Positions 12,535-24,558 of a DNA stretch of 64,000 nucleotides are shown piece by piece (position 1 is the first letter of the stretch; each line of letters starts with the position of its first letter). Below the pieces are notes generated by a model, which was given only the letters and a program-made list of their open reading frames with translations, had not been told where the DNA came from and searched no databases. The translations under genes and the position numbers were made by a program. This stretch comes from Sipunculus nudus (lineage: Eukaryota > Annelida > Sipuncula > Golfingiida > Sipunculidae), in contig CM049308.1 of the NCBI GenBank assembly GCA_026874595.1, positions 53,395,624 to 53,459,623 on the forward strand, read 5' to 3'.

Positions 12535-13792
12535 CTGGAAAAAAAAAACCAGTGTTCAAAAACTTCAGGAATGCAGTTTACCTGCTGTAGTTCATAATTC
12601 TTATTTTGAAATCAAGCTTTAAGCCTGTTTCAATGAGCTACATTTTTTGTTTTTGTTTTTATGAACACAAACCTACACAAATATAAGTCAAATCCTGAGA
12701 TCAGCACAAAAGAAAGATCATAAAGTGGGATTTGAACATACCAGTCTGTGGTTAAAAAGTTAAACTATACCATTATAAAATAAATTTAAACAGTATATTT
12801 TTATGTTTTTATATTTAAAGTCAGACAGTTTGAACCTCAATACTAAATTATCAGTGGGTAGGTATAAGTCAAAACTTACAGATCAAATGATCCTGAAAGT
12901 GATATTTTCATGTGCTTCTTCCTTTCTCTGCTCTGGACCCTTGGTCACCAGATACAAAGAAAGTGTTTTTATTAATTTTCACTATGGTTACTCTGTTACC
13001 TTTAATAACAAATTTGATAGTCATACTAACTAAAACAACATTTAGACCTATAATTTACCTATAAATACATTTCCAAGAAGGACATATGATGGAAAGGCAG
13101 ACTTTTTAATGATAAAAATGCAGCAAATTTAAAATTGCATCCCCATCAGAGATTAGGATTGTCTATATTTCTTTTAATAATGCAGCAATGCAGATAATTG
13201 ATTGTTTTAATGATATTTCCTAGAAACTGTTTGCACTTGCATACAATATAAATAATTTGATGCACAATATGAAATAATTGAACAAAAATGGAAAATGACA
13301 TGGATAAGTGTAAACAGTGTGGCAAGTCACATGTGATCAAATTTAAACCACTAAACTATGGCATGTACAGATAATTGAAGGATAGGTGTAACAAAAATGT
13401 TATCATGGTAAAAAAAATATAAGTCTAAAAGACTTTTAGTTTTATGGCTATAGATATGTTTGGTGTATAAATGGCTTGATGAATAACAAAAAAATATGTT
13501 AGAAAATTGATTATTTGTCAAGGTCCAGGGTGCATGTTTTACACACTGCCATATAAAACACATCAGGTTCAGTGTGAAACTTAAAGATGTTTTAACATGA
13601 ATCCAGGGGGGAGGGGGAGACCCCCCCCCCCCCCCGGTGCAATAACCTGATAATTAACCTTACTGATAGCAAAGGCATTTTTGCTGGTATGAATTTCACT
13701 GGCACAGACTTACAGTAAAAGGATATCCAGAAACAACAGAGTTCAGAAGGAGATCCGTGGGGGGGGGGGGGGGGGGGATACGCCCCTCCCCC

Positions 13793-14495
13793 TTTGCCAT
13801 CCAATCCATCACAACCTAATTTTTAAAGGTTTCAGACAAAATTTTGCGGCCTGGATCACTCTTTTGCGGGCCTAGGGACCTGGTTTTTAGGGGTTTTATT
13901 AGTCATCCTGGGTTGGAACCCCCCCCCCCCTTCCTAAATCCTAGATCAGCTCCTGGAGTTTGAACCTCTATATCATTGTATTGGTTTAACAGGTTAATAG
14001 TAGTCCAGTACTGGACTGCTCGGGGTTTATTTATAACCTGACCTCTTTGTTGACCCTTCAGTTGGGAGTCAGATTAAAAATAAGCCCCGAGCAGCCAAGT
14101 ACTAAAATTAAAGTAGTATAAAGAAAACAAGACGGGGGGAGGAGTCCGCCCCCCCCCCCCTTTACCATCCAATCCATCACAACCTAATTTTTAAAGGTTT
14201 CAGACAAAATTTTGCGGCCTGGATCACTCTTTTGCGGGCCTAGGGACCTGGTTTTTAGGGGTTTTTTTTAGTCCTCCTGGGTTTGAACCCCCCCCCCCCC
14301 CTTTCCTAAATCCTAGATCAGCTCCTGGAGTTTGAATCTGTATATCATTGTATTGGGTTAATAGTAGTCCAGTACTGGACTGCTCGGGGTTTATTTATTA
14401 CCTGACCTCTTCGTTGCCCGTCAAATGGGAGTCAGATTAAAAATAGGGCTCGAGCAGCCAAGTACTGGAATAAAGTAGTATTAAGAAAACAAGAC
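13793..14495. repeat. Tandem duplication, about 365 bp period, with poly-C tracts
   Basis: The unit starting CCATCCAATCCATCACAACC occurs at about 13797 and again at about 14165. It runs through TTTTGCGGCCTGGATCACTC, a C run, CTAGATCAGCTCCTGGAGTT and GTCCAGTACTGGACTGCTCG to AAGAAAACAAGAC. It resembles the GGATCC-ended repeats elsewhere in the window and lies within the larger transposon. Confidence 0.8.
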
Positions 14496-14555
14496 AAAAC
14501 TTTGAAAATAATGCCAATATGACTCACCATCCAGCCTTTTTCCAAATATCATTAC

Positions 14556-14644
14556 CATTGCACTTGTAAATCTTCGTCCTGCCCATTCCTTGGCATCATA
14601 AATGGTTGACTCGGTTGATATTTTGCTGATTCACAAAAGTCCAT
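14556..14644 (-). CDS. Possible first coding exon inside the transposon
   Basis: On the minus strand a TATATAAAA-like box (about 14658-14666) lies just upstream of an ATG at 14644. It opens 29 codons plus two bases before GGTAATG, a possible donor at 14555-14554. The peptide starts MDFCESAKYQPSQPFMMPRN. A CRE core TGACGTCA lies upstream at about 14759-14766. It is on the same strand as the terminal exon at 12388-12534, but phases require at least one unseen middle exon. Function unknown. Confidence 0.27.
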
Positions 14645-14956
14645 GATTCCATTTTTTATATAAGACTGACCGATCAGCCTCTGTTCGCCACAGTGATAGT
14701 TGAAGATACTCGCGCCCGTTATATGTAAACGGGAAAATTTTACGCCGGTTAAGCGGATGTGACGTCATGTTCATGAATCAAACATGTTTGACACATGTTT
14801 GACACATGTTAATAAATGAGAATGGTGTTTTTAATCTCCAGAAATTAACAAAAAACCGATGTTACATGTTTTGAATCATGTCATTAATGTAAAACATGTT
14901 TGTATATGAAACGTGTTTCGTGTTTTTGAAACATCTATAAAACGTCACTTTTTACA

Positions 14957-14959
<3 letters not shown>

Positions 14960-15020
<61 letters not shown>
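14960..15020. repeat. (AT)n microsatellite abutting the transposon right end
   Basis: A pure TA dinucleotide tract. A shorter (AT)n tract (10503-10518) flanks the left end of the same element, consistent with insertion into one AT array. Confidence 0.9.
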
Positions 15021-15026
<6 letters not shown>

Positions 15027-15895
15027 TAGAGAGAAATCAGATAGAGAGAAAATGTGTAATCAGACGTATATGGAGTTATACATACAAATGTCGTCAGACA
15101 CCCAAACACACACAGAATCAGAAAGACAGAAAATGCAATATATGTATTTATTTATATATACGTTTTTGGCCGGTCGCACAAGCAAGCTGATTTACAGACA
15201 AGTAGGCAGACACACTTGACAAACATACAGGCGAGCCGATATAGGCATAAAAATACAAACGTACAATTAACCCAACAGCGAGTCTCATAGCAATATTGAT
15301 AGATATACATGTATAGGTATAGACATATATAGATATGACAGAGAGAAATATGGATATTTAAATATATATATATATATATATAATAAAGCTAACGGACAGA
15401 AAATATACACAGACGGTCATAGACAGACAAAAACGAATAGACCGACAAGCGGGTATATAACGACAGACAAACAATCATTAATATCAGTACAGTCTAGTAA
15501 AAAGTTCGATAGAAGAACGGACAGCAGGCGCGGATAAAAAAAGGTCCCCGGGTCCGGTATAAGGGGGAGAGGGTCCAGCCCGCTAACATTGGTCTTAAAC
15601 TCTTAAAAAAGGTTGGGTCGACTGAAAGGGGAGGGTGTCCGGACCCCCTGCATCCGCTTCTGGACAGAGTACAAACAACTGACACAGAGTTCAACACAAA
15701 CATTCATTCAAAGGGGCAGACATTCAAAAAGGGTATTGCATTAATCTATACATACAAATCTGTAAACTAGGACTTAAATTTTATCCCAAATATCAGCGTT
15801 TGAAAATCAACCATTAGGATATCTAGCGCAGAGAGAGAAATGGCAAAAGGAAGACTTATGCAGGTCCCCCGACACATATTTTTTTACTTAAATAT

Positions 15896-15951
<56 letters not shown>

Positions 15952-16380
15952 CGGTTTCATGCATATTTTATAGTACCTGGTATATACAGTACTGTTTTGT
16001 TCCATATAGCCGCATTTATCGATAACGACTCACTGCAGCTCGTATACTTAATTTCCTGTCAGTATTGTGACTGCATGACAGCTGGTAACTTACATATAAC
16101 AGGAAATAAAAATTCAACCGAGCATTGTATGACTCCCCGTCATCCCTGATAAACCCCACTGCACCACTCATCTGTTGAATTTTACGTATTGCACCTTAAT
16201 ATCACATGTTACAAGGTAGAGCAAGCGCCATATTTCAAATTTTGACAGACACACATGTATAATAAAAAAAATGCATTGAATTAAGCTATTGGCTTCTAAT
16301 TTGAGCCTTTGCTGTCAGAACTTCCACTGAACTGGGTCACTTTTGTTATTTTCTACTTTTTACAGTTAATGCCAGAAATA
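15021..16380. other. Non-coding, with microsatellites and a GGTCC-type repeat fragment
   Basis: (AT)n tracts lie at 15362-15381 and 15898-15947. Around 15525-15665 is a fragment in the style of the GGATCC-ended C/G-run repeats (GCGCGGATAAAAAAAGGTCC... CCGCTTCTGGACAG). I see no exon. Confidence 0.5.
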
Positions 16381-16384
16381 GCTA

Positions 16385-16790
16385 TAAATGTGCATCCATA
16401 TGGATACATATGTCTACGCCATGGAAGCAAACGTTTAAAAACGCTATGCGAAAACACTTAACATACCCCGAGGTGCTGGGCGCTCGAGTGTGACCTGAAC
16501 ATGTGACCAGGCCATACTGATAAGAAGGGCCGGAGGGGGGGGGGGGGGGGGCTTCTGTGCATTCATTTATTGTTTGACCCATATTCCCAAAGGTATGTTC
16601 ATAAGTGCATGTGACTGTACATTTGTGAATATTCCTTAATGACGATCCAGAATCCATAGAAGTTGCTGGATGCACATCAAAATCTAATCGATTCTTCATT
16701 GGTCCATTGCCGAAATGCATTGAAAATTATATGAGATTCTATTCATGATTTCGCGAGTTATGTAAAGAACAAACACACACACACACACAT
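16385..16790 (+). repeat. Interspersed repeat X, intact-looking copy
   Basis: This copy matches the split copy at 59755-59950 plus 61675-61860 in order (GTGACCTGAAC, GTCAGGCCA-type, CATTCATTTATTGTTTGACCC, TTTGTGAAT, ATTCATGAT...GTTATGT) and a reverse copy at 6700-6930. Because it lacks the HINE insertion, it serves as an empty-site reference. A G run interrupts it at about 16537-16551. Confidence 0.65.
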
Positions 16791-18204
16791 GAAGATGAAC
16801 GGATCCCTTCCTAGCTGAGGCAAATAATGGTCGGTTCCCTTCATCCTGATATCATAATCACTGAATCCAGAGACTTTAGGTACTTTTTATATATTTTCAC
16901 ATATTGAATCCTGACGACATACAGTTGTTTTACTATAATGGTTATACAGGTACCTACCAAGTACAGGCCTAACATATGTAGACCTTCAGAGCGAACATAT
17001 GTTTAAGATCATTAGAACTCTGCCCCCACTTTAGTATCATCAGTATATGTTACCCAGCTGACGACTATTAGTGCACTGCAAGTAAAACAATCTTTGGTGT
17101 TTGTACGGTGTGTCATGTCAAGATATGTGATCCACATGACAAAAGAATATAGTATAACATAGCAAAATCAAGATAGAGAAATAATTGTCTATTGTTATCA
17201 AAGTTACTAGCTTTTGGTCTATTTAATGTACGGGTTTATATTTACTTTGTATTAATGTTGGGTTTTTTTTGCATATTCACAGTACGTAACTTGCCTTTCT
17301 AAATGTATGACAAATGCGTTTTTACTAACAAGCCGTGTGACAGTTGAGCGCTTAAACCCATGGGTCAATTGTCAACTCAACGCTAGGGCCAATGGACAAT
17401 TAAATTATCATGCATAAATGGTCGTGTGACACTTTATCAATATTTTGTATGGACAACACAGCAGTAACAGTTTCACCAGGATACGTTTTGTCAAATGTGC
17501 ATTCGTCTATACTGTTGATGAAAAATAACGCTATTCAACCTGTTTTCTATTTGTAGGCCCTGTCCCGGCTCGCGGCGACAGAGTTCTCAGGTTACCCGCC
17601 AAGCGTGCTCAAAACTCGTCCCAGAGAGCTATTTAACAGGAATAAACTTTCAGCAGCTCAGCTCGGAGGTAGTGGTTTGCCAGTCGTAACACCTTGATGG
17701 GGGCAGTTAAGGTTCCTATCTGATGTAAGCTAATCATTTTGTTGCTGAAAAGCTGCCCCATACAGCACACAACACGGACCGCAGGGCGTAAGCAACGGTG
17801 AATTCCCGCCAGCCGTGTCTTGTGCTGCTCTGCTACACCCCTTTGCTGTGCCGTAGCTGTGTTATGAAGCTCCAGACGGCCTAATGCTGGTGCTTATCAG
17901 TAAACAGCCCGAGCAAGCCTGAAGGGCAGAACATCGTGAAACAACAATCCAGACACTTTTCTCCTGGTGTCACCAACGACATCTAACGATCTTGGTGGCG
18001 TATGCTACTTACCTCGGATGGTAATCCTACTTTCAGGGCGTGGCGGCAAGACACATTAGCAATCTACTTAGGAGTTGAACTATACTGGTATTGAAGCAAC
18101 AGCAAACGCAGCTGTGCGGCCTGTGCCTTATAGGAGGAAAGTGCGTCTGTCCGCAAAGACCTCATATCTGTGAGCTGAAAGTAATGTGATCCAAGTTGTC
18201 CAAA
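16791..18204 (+). other. Upstream region of the claudin-like gene
   Basis: 17560-18204 is less AT-rich than 16791-17560 and probably contains the 5' UTR and promoter of the gene starting at 18205. TATTTAAC at about 17630 is the only TATA-like word I note, with weak support. 17340-17372 (TTGAGCGCTTAAACCCATGG...) resembles a decayed right end of HINE family 2. Confidence 0.35.
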
Positions 18205-18469
18205 ATGAGCCGGACACTGAATGATAAAGCCAAGGCGAAACGCCTGTCTTTTGAGGCGGCGGTGGCGGCTGTGGTAATCACAGCGTCTCTCATTGTCCTC
18301 CTGGTGGCTTTTACGTCAGACAACTGGTACTGGTACCATGAGCTTGATCCGGAGACTCGGGTACCAGTTCCCGTGTCCTTGAACTATATAGGGTTATGGA
18401 AAAGGGTCACGTGCAAAGGAGATGGTGCGACGGAACCTCATAAGTGTGTGTCACACTCGGACACACCAC
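18205..18469 (+). CDS. Claudin-like gene, exon 1
   Basis: Encodes the cytoplasmic N-terminus, helix 1 and the W-GLW-C-C extracellular loop. It ends CCAC before GTAAGT, after one base of codon 89. Confidence 0.85.
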
Positions 18470-21400
18470 GTAAGTATTATTAGTTGATGGAATGTAATCA
18501 AGTTATCATTGTTTAAATATCCGTATGAGCTTTATTGCACGAATAATTATACACATGATATCGGGCGCATGTAATGGTTTACTCTGATTGATAGTTGTTG
18601 GTAAATAATTCAAACACACATAAAACCTATTACATAATATGTCTGCCTACAAAAATAAATAATTTAAGAATATTTTTAATCCTAAAAACTCATTTCTTAA
18701 CAGGAAAAAATTCTCTCCAAAGAAAGTATTTTGTTAAATATGGTAATTAGTAGCACTACCGTGGACGCTCCTAACTCTACAATGCATTCAGCTACGGGAA
18801 AACTCCGTGTGACATGAAATTTTCGTTTTCAACTTAACTTCAGTATTGCTGCCAAATTTTAAGGAAAACGTATAAAGTGTACGGCTTGATGTTAGTCTTA
18901 TCGAAATACTGTCAATGTTGACACACGACCATCGTATTGGAGTTTTTGCTCTTTTGCAGTATTTCGATATCCTTTGGTCACATAACAGAAAGATTATACG
19001 TTTATTGAACTGGACATCATGTTCGTAGTATTAATTTTATAAGGATGAGCACAAAATTTATTCAGGGCCAGGGATTTGTCGAGTCAACGTTATCCGAGTC
19101 AGAGTGCATGTCCGAGTCCAGGGCTCCATGCCACTCGAGTCCAATTCCAAATGCGAGTCCTTGAGGTTCGAGTCCAAGTCGGCTTTCTTCGAGTCCGAGT
19201 CATTTGGAACCCGAGTCAAAGTTCTAATTCGAGTCCAATACAAATATCCGTAAAAAGCAATTTTAAAAGGAAATGTCATATTATCGTGTACATTTTGTAA
19301 GTTAGTTAACACATGGGTTTACGATCATGTTGAATTACATGTATAGCTCCCGATCCTGAGGAAAGCTTTGCATATAGATCGAGTGTTACTATTTTGATCT
19401 ATTCTGTTAACAGTTCGCACATGTACATGAGTGTCTATATATGAAACATAATTTTTCTGTTGGACTCGGCAAAATTTCTTGAGTCCTTACATCGGAGTAC
19501 AAGTCCGAGTCCAGGACCCAAGAGTCCAAGTCCTCAATCGAGCCCTACATCATTGTTTAGGGCTATGATGTCAATCACGTCATTAGATATGAGCTGTTGT
19601 TAATATATTCTTATAAAATCATTGTATTATAGCAGAAAATGCTAAGTTCAATTGCACAGGTATTCTCTGTCATAGGCCCCTATTGACTGCCAACACAACT
19701 GCTTGGGGACTTAATTCAGAGCATCTCCACTACGCTTAAGTCTTTATATAAAATAGTAAAACTTTGTTTAGATGCAGAATAATTGTGTTAAATCTATTAA
19801 CTACTTTTGTTGAATGTGATATTACGATAAATAATAATTTACAAACATCCAGTCTTTTCCCTGACCTATTCTTGTCTAAAGCGCATATTTAATATCAGAA
19901 CTTGCTGTCTGGAGAAAATTTTCAATGATAAGGCCTAGCTTTAAGCATTCAGCGATTAATAATAAATAAAAAAGACGACAAATGTAAATATCGATTTTAT
20001 CTGAAGGGTGTCTGTTGTCGTGACTTGAATGACAGGGCCTTGGAGGAACGCAGCCGAAGTTCACAAATTACAGATGACGTGTCGAGTGGTCTTGATTAAT
20101 TAGCTAATTGCGACGTAAAAATGCCTTGAAACCCCCTGATTTTTTTTCTCAATACATGTATATTCCCTGGGATTTGGATCAAAGGTGCTTTTCCATATAT
20201 GCGGGCCCCCGCGCCGGTTCCGTACGGAAAAAAATCAACTGTGTATTACCAATGTCCCCTTTCGATATGTGCGGGCCCAATGCAGCGCGGGTCTCGCATA
20301 CGGATTTTTCGAACTCAGGAAGTGCTGTTTTTTTGCGGAGATCCGCATGTGGATAGCCAATTGGCCATAGTTGCCGATGTGTGCCCTGGCCTTTAAAATA
20401 ATTAAGGAAATGACAAAATTTTAAGGCTGCATACAAGAATATGCGACCAGCCGTCATCGATATACTGCCCGGAAGTGTGGTAGGTGAGCCTGGCTGGTGA
20501 GATACCAGGCATATTATGATCAGCTTCAAGCCTTGTCTCGTAATTATAAATGTTTAAACTGATTATTTAATTAAACATTATCCTACAATTTAAGAATTTA
20601 TGATTATAAGTGCATGCGCGGGTCACACACGGACAAAAATCCTCATGGGGGCAGCCTTAGTAGAAAACCTTGCTGTACCAGAATATGATAATTGACTCTC
20701 CCAGAACCCGCCACAGTCGTACCATTAATTGTCACAGCCATTCAATATATCGTATCCTTTCTTGTCAAAGCCATCGATAATTACATATATCCTTATAGGA
20801 TATAAATCGAACGACCTAAACCGTTCTATTGCGTGCATGGGCCATTACTCAATCTGTTATGTTTCTCATCCAATGAACGACCTCCATTGACCCCGTCCAC
20901 GTAATGTGTTACATTAATTATGCTAACATTGGATTGAAAATCAAATACTTGAGATGAACTACGTAATAAACTATTGGTCTTCATTTCAGCATACGCAAAG
21001 GCCACGGCAGCTTTTGTCACCATTTCTCTATTGATCCACCTGGGGGCGATTGTTAGCTTATTTCTCTACATCTTCTGGCGCCGAAGGAAGAGGTTTATCT
21101 TTGGGACCGCCATTGCCATTTTCGTGTGTGGTAAGTTTTGATTCTTTTAGTAACAAGCCGCATTTATCGCGAGCATTTTGGAATAGTTGTTCCATGGATT
21201 TCGGAAAAGGAGTTTGTGTCGCTCCTGTTTTCTGCTTGCCAAACGTTCAAAGGGATGACGTCATTGACATAATCGATGTGCAAAACCAAGAAGATTTAAT
21301 AGTTTAATTAAAAGTTTATTAAAAGTTTCTGGCAAAACATAAGAAACTGGAGTAAATAAGTATTAAAGAATATCATTCAGCCAACTTATTTGTCATCCTC

Positions 21401-22165
21401 GAATTGGACTGGAGTGCACACAAGCCATCTTTAATGCATCTCATGAATATGCTATAGCTTGCATTCGAGATCATTTCTGCACATTCCTCTGTGGACTCCG
21501 ATTTGCCCTGCATCATCTGGTAGTCTTATGACCAAATGTTCATTCACCTGTTCATAATAAAAATAAACAATTCATACCTTACACATTTTGTCTTATGCTT
21601 TTTACAGTTTTTTTTTGTATTTACCTTTGATTGGACTCTTTAATTCCAAACCGGTCAGATCATTTTAATACGACCATTCTTTAACTACCCATCCATTCCG
21701 TGTGTTTGTAATAAGTATTCATGTGTAAAAACTATGTTAGACATTTTGTGTTGCGTAATCGTAATTTTTTGCCATTTATGAAATCTGCAGACGCTTTTAC
21801 CAATTCGGAAATTTTGCAACAGAACAGATTAATGCAAATTATATTTTTACATTACAGATACATGTAACACTCGGCGGCATTGATAATGACTATCGCACTT
21901 AAGTTACAATCGCTTATGTTACAATCGCTTCATTTTAGGTGGTGTGAAATTGCTGAGCGCCTTGATATGGGGACTGTGCGCGAGTCAAGAATCAGAAAAC
22001 GGGTGGCTGGACTGGGCATTTTCTTTGATTTTAATTACGATGTCGCTGGACTGGACTGGGGGACTGATATCCATTGTCGAATACATGGAAATCAAGCACT
22101 TGAAAGAAGATGACCACCGCAGGCCACCCAAAGGATCCACCAGCTCGGCCATTCCTTTTGAGTGA
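18205..22165 (+). CDS. Claudin/PMP22-superfamily four-transmembrane protein (3 exons)
   Basis: Exons 18205-18469, 20990-21130 and 21939-22165 join in matching phases (1, then 1) into a complete 210-residue protein. Four hydrophobic helices are visible at about residues 18-37, 93-118, 124-150 and 161-182. The first extracellular loop carries the family signature: W41/W43, then GLW at 63-65, then C70 and C81. A basic RRRKR stretch (119-123) joins helices 2 and 3, and the C-terminal tail is short and hydrophilic. In this superfamily such proteins are tetraspan membrane proteins of cell contacts or membrane domains. The exact subfamily cannot be set, and the tail is not an obvious canonical PDZ ligand. 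The ATG at 18205 is chosen because the in-frame TTG nine bases upstream is not a eukaryotic start. Confidence 0.85.
19060..19552. repeat. GAGTCC/CGAGTC hexamer-rich repeat
   Basis: Two clusters of CGAGTC, GAGTCC and AAGTCC words (19078-19230 and 19460-19550) flank unrelated AT-rich DNA. GGGCCAGGG at the left and CAATCGAGCCC at the right bound the unit. Open frames here on both strands follow from the hexamer period. Confidence 0.65.
20180..20395. repeat. GCGGGCCC/CGCATACGG-rich repeat
   Basis: ATATGCGGGCCCCCGCGC and ATATGTGCGGGCCCAATGC are internal near-repeats about 75 bp apart. Related CGTACGG/GCATACG vocabulary occurs at 27545-27919 and 35760-35960. Open frames overlap in every phase, typical of non-coding GC-rich repeats. 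Confidence 0.4.
20990..21130 (+). CDS. Claudin-like gene, exon 2
   Basis: Encodes helix 2, the basic RRRKR turn and the start of helix 3. TTTCAG acceptor and GTAAGT donor; enters two bases into codon 89 and leaves after one base of codon 136. Confidence 0.83.
21131..21938 (+). other. Intron 2 of the claudin-like gene
   Basis: GTAAGT donor, CATTTTAG acceptor. AT-rich; nothing else recognised. Confidence 0.75.
21939..22165 (+). CDS. Claudin-like gene, exon 3 with stop
   Basis: Encodes the rest of helix 3, extracellular loop 2 (SQESENGW), helix 4 and the tail, ending at TGA 22163-22165. No canonical AATAAA lies close by, so the polyadenylation site is not placed. Confidence 0.83.
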
Positions 22166-22265
22166 AACGCACGTCAATTACTGAATATTATTATAAGAAA
22201 GGTTGCGGATATAACCTTTTGGTCCCACCTTCCATACCGGTGTGTCTGACATATAAACTGACACA

Positions 22266-22448
22266 TCAGAAGCGGATCTAGAGGGGAATCCGAACCCCCT
22301 TTTTTCATCCGCCGCAACCTTTTTAAGTGTTGCAGAAAAAATATCGCTGCCTATAACCCCTATCCCGGATATTGGGACTTTTTTTAGGGTTTTAATTAGT
22401 CCTTCTCGGCTGGACCCTTCCTTTTCCTATATCCTGGATCCGCCCCTG
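22266..22448. mobile_element. MITE-like GGATCC-ended repeat, copy 1
   Basis: Left end CAGAAGCGGATCTAGAGGGG; the reverse complement of the right end reads CAGGGGCGGATCCAGGATAT, so inverted ends are visible. Internal landmarks CCGCCGCAACCTTTTTAAG and CCTTCTCGGCTGGACCC recur in the next copy. Lies 100 bp downstream of the claudin-like stop and may fall in its 3' UTR. Confidence 0.6.
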
Positions 22449-22496
22449 CACCTTGAACACTGAAGACGCTTTTTCTTCTTATCTAGCTTAAAAGAG

Positions 22497-22712
22497 CAGA
22501 AGCGGATCCAGGGGAGGGTCCGGGTGGTCCGGAACCCCCTTTTCCAGCCGCCGCAATCTTTTTCTTTTTTTTGAGAGGGGGGGGGGGGAGGTTCAGACCA
22601 TTCTTTCCGGCCTGGGCCCCCTTTTTCTGGATCTGAAGACCGTGTCAAAGTTTTCTCAATAGTCTTCCTGGTTTAGATTCCATCTTTTCTTAATTTCTGG
22701 ATCCGTCACTGA
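22497..22712. mobile_element. MITE-like GGATCC-ended repeat, copy 2
   Basis: CAGAAGCGGATCCAGGGGAG at the left and CTGGATCCGTCACTG at the right. The body has the same layout as copy 1 plus a G run near 22577. A further copy is visible at 29679-29885 and looser ones at 15525-15665, 33757-33990 and within 13600-14500. Confidence 0.6.
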
Positions 22713-22719
22713 AGAGAAA

Positions 22720-23903
22720 TAACTGCCGTTCTCTCTTGTATACTGATTGATTTTCATCAAAACATAATTCATTAAAAATAAGAAAAGATTGAGTATTTAA
22801 CTGTTTTCAATTAATCTGCACGGTATGTTAGTAGTGATATACATATGGTATTAACACAGGAATTAACCTCGTATGGCTTATTTGGTGCATACAGAGTTGC
22901 TTCGAAGCAGGCTTCATATACTTAAAAGACATTGGAAATAACCCAGCACCAGTCTATCATGCTGTACCAAGTGTTTACTATAAGAGATTTCAAGAATTTA
23001 TAAAAACAAACCTATGCCGTAATTAAAGATGTTAATCATGTTAACCATGGCGCACTTATATATGAACAATGATTGCGTACGTCGTCACTGCATGGGTGTC
23101 TGTTCCTCTAAAGTGCCTCTCAGGTCGGATATATTAGGACTTTTATTTGTAATGCGCTGTAATATGAGGGTCAAGAGAATATCAAGTATATACTGCATGA
23201 TGCGAACATAGAAAGGCATTGAATAATATTCTTTTCCTGAAAGGGAGAAACCTTTTTCCTCAGGGAGACTATATTATTATAATTATCATGTTTTATCAGC
23301 TAGAAAATGTCTTGCATACATGTCATATGTTACAGCAGTTTGTTATCTTGGGTTTATCTGAGGATACTCCTTGTCAAAGACCTACCGGGAATGTACCTAC
23401 AGAGTAAACGAATAGGAAGAGTATATAAAGAATGTATGGAAATATATTCACCTGCGAAGCAGGCCTGATGTCCTCATATTATTACATATCATAAGGGATT
23501 ACACGATGTATTACAAGTCAAAAGATTTAGGTTGGAATAAAAACCACTACAAATTCAGGTGCTGGTATCCCGGAATGATGAACTGAACATTGCCTCGTAT
23601 ATCTAACATCGATACTGTTACAGAGGTGCCGTATGGAATATTTATACAGAACACTGTACACAAAAAGCATACAGGTAAAAGAGACGTATACAAAGGAGAA
23701 TATCGAAAGCAGATATGCGTGAAGTCTACCTTAGGAGATGTCCACATCTTTAATTGCATGTACATTGCCTTCAGGTGGTGCTGTCAGGTGCAGGATGATA
23801 AAGAATACGACATGATAATAGTGTAATGTCACAGGTCAGCCTTCCATGTGTTCTTGTATGTATGAACGGAAGGTATGAGCATAACCTAAGACATCACAGG
23901 GAT

Positions 23904-23945
<42 letters not shown>

Positions 23946-24496
23946 TTATTATATTCCTGGTCTGTCGAATATATATTTTTCAGTTCCCATATTTCTTTTT
24001 TTTTTTGGGGGGGGGGGGGACAATACTTTTTAGCGATTTTCAGATTTAAATATCGAAACATATCGATATATAGTAACACACCAGACACAGCTCTACTTCA
24101 GCATGCGTGATCTGCTCAGTAGTTGTGCACATGCAGTTCCCATTCATGACGTCACACAAGAAAATAATAGCGATAACTCATTGGAAATCTCATCTCGCCC
24201 ATGGTGCCATCAATATATTTATACAATTATGCTAGCATTCCGCACAGGCGTATATGCAGTACGTTAACGTAATGCAGCCAGAAATCGGAAGCCTGTGATT
24301 CAATTAATAAGTATGCGATACAGTACGTATGAAGCAAAATCGGGCCTAAAGTATAGAGCTGCAGGAGTAGGGATGTCGGCTTCCAGAGGAATATCACTGA
24401 CGTTAAACCTTGGAATTTTTCATTCCGTTACCTTTATGCGTATGCGTTTTCATTCGCTGCCCTGAGCGATCGAAACGTGCTGTTACGTTTATACGC

Positions 24497-24558
<62 letters not shown>

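Larger units (their letters stand above)
10519..14959. mobile_element. CACTA/CMC-like DNA transposon, non-autonomous or cargo-bearing
   Basis: The left end reads CACTCTAAAAAGTGA and the reverse complement of the right end reads CACTGTAAAAAGTGA, a 15-bp inverted repeat with one mismatch. Both ends sit in (AT)n, so a TA or TATA target duplication is possible but cannot be proved. About 450 bp inside the left end and about 200 bp inside the right end are packed with AAACATG/CATGTTTC words in both orientations, like the subterminal repeats of CACTA-type elements. No transposase ORF is visible. Exon-like sequences occur on the minus strand. Confidence 0.55.
18470..20989 (+). other. Intron 1 of the claudin-like gene
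   Basis: GTAAGT donor, TTCATTTCAG acceptor. It contains GAGTCC-type repeats at 19060-19552 and a GCGGGCCC/CGCATACGG-rich repeat at about 20180-20390. Nothing coding is supported inside. Confidence 0.75.

Noticed and set aside
18196-18204. Upstream in-frame start (TTG) for the claudin-like protein
   Set aside because: TTG is not a normal eukaryotic start; the ATG at 18205 follows CAAA and gives a typical short cytoplasmic N-terminus.
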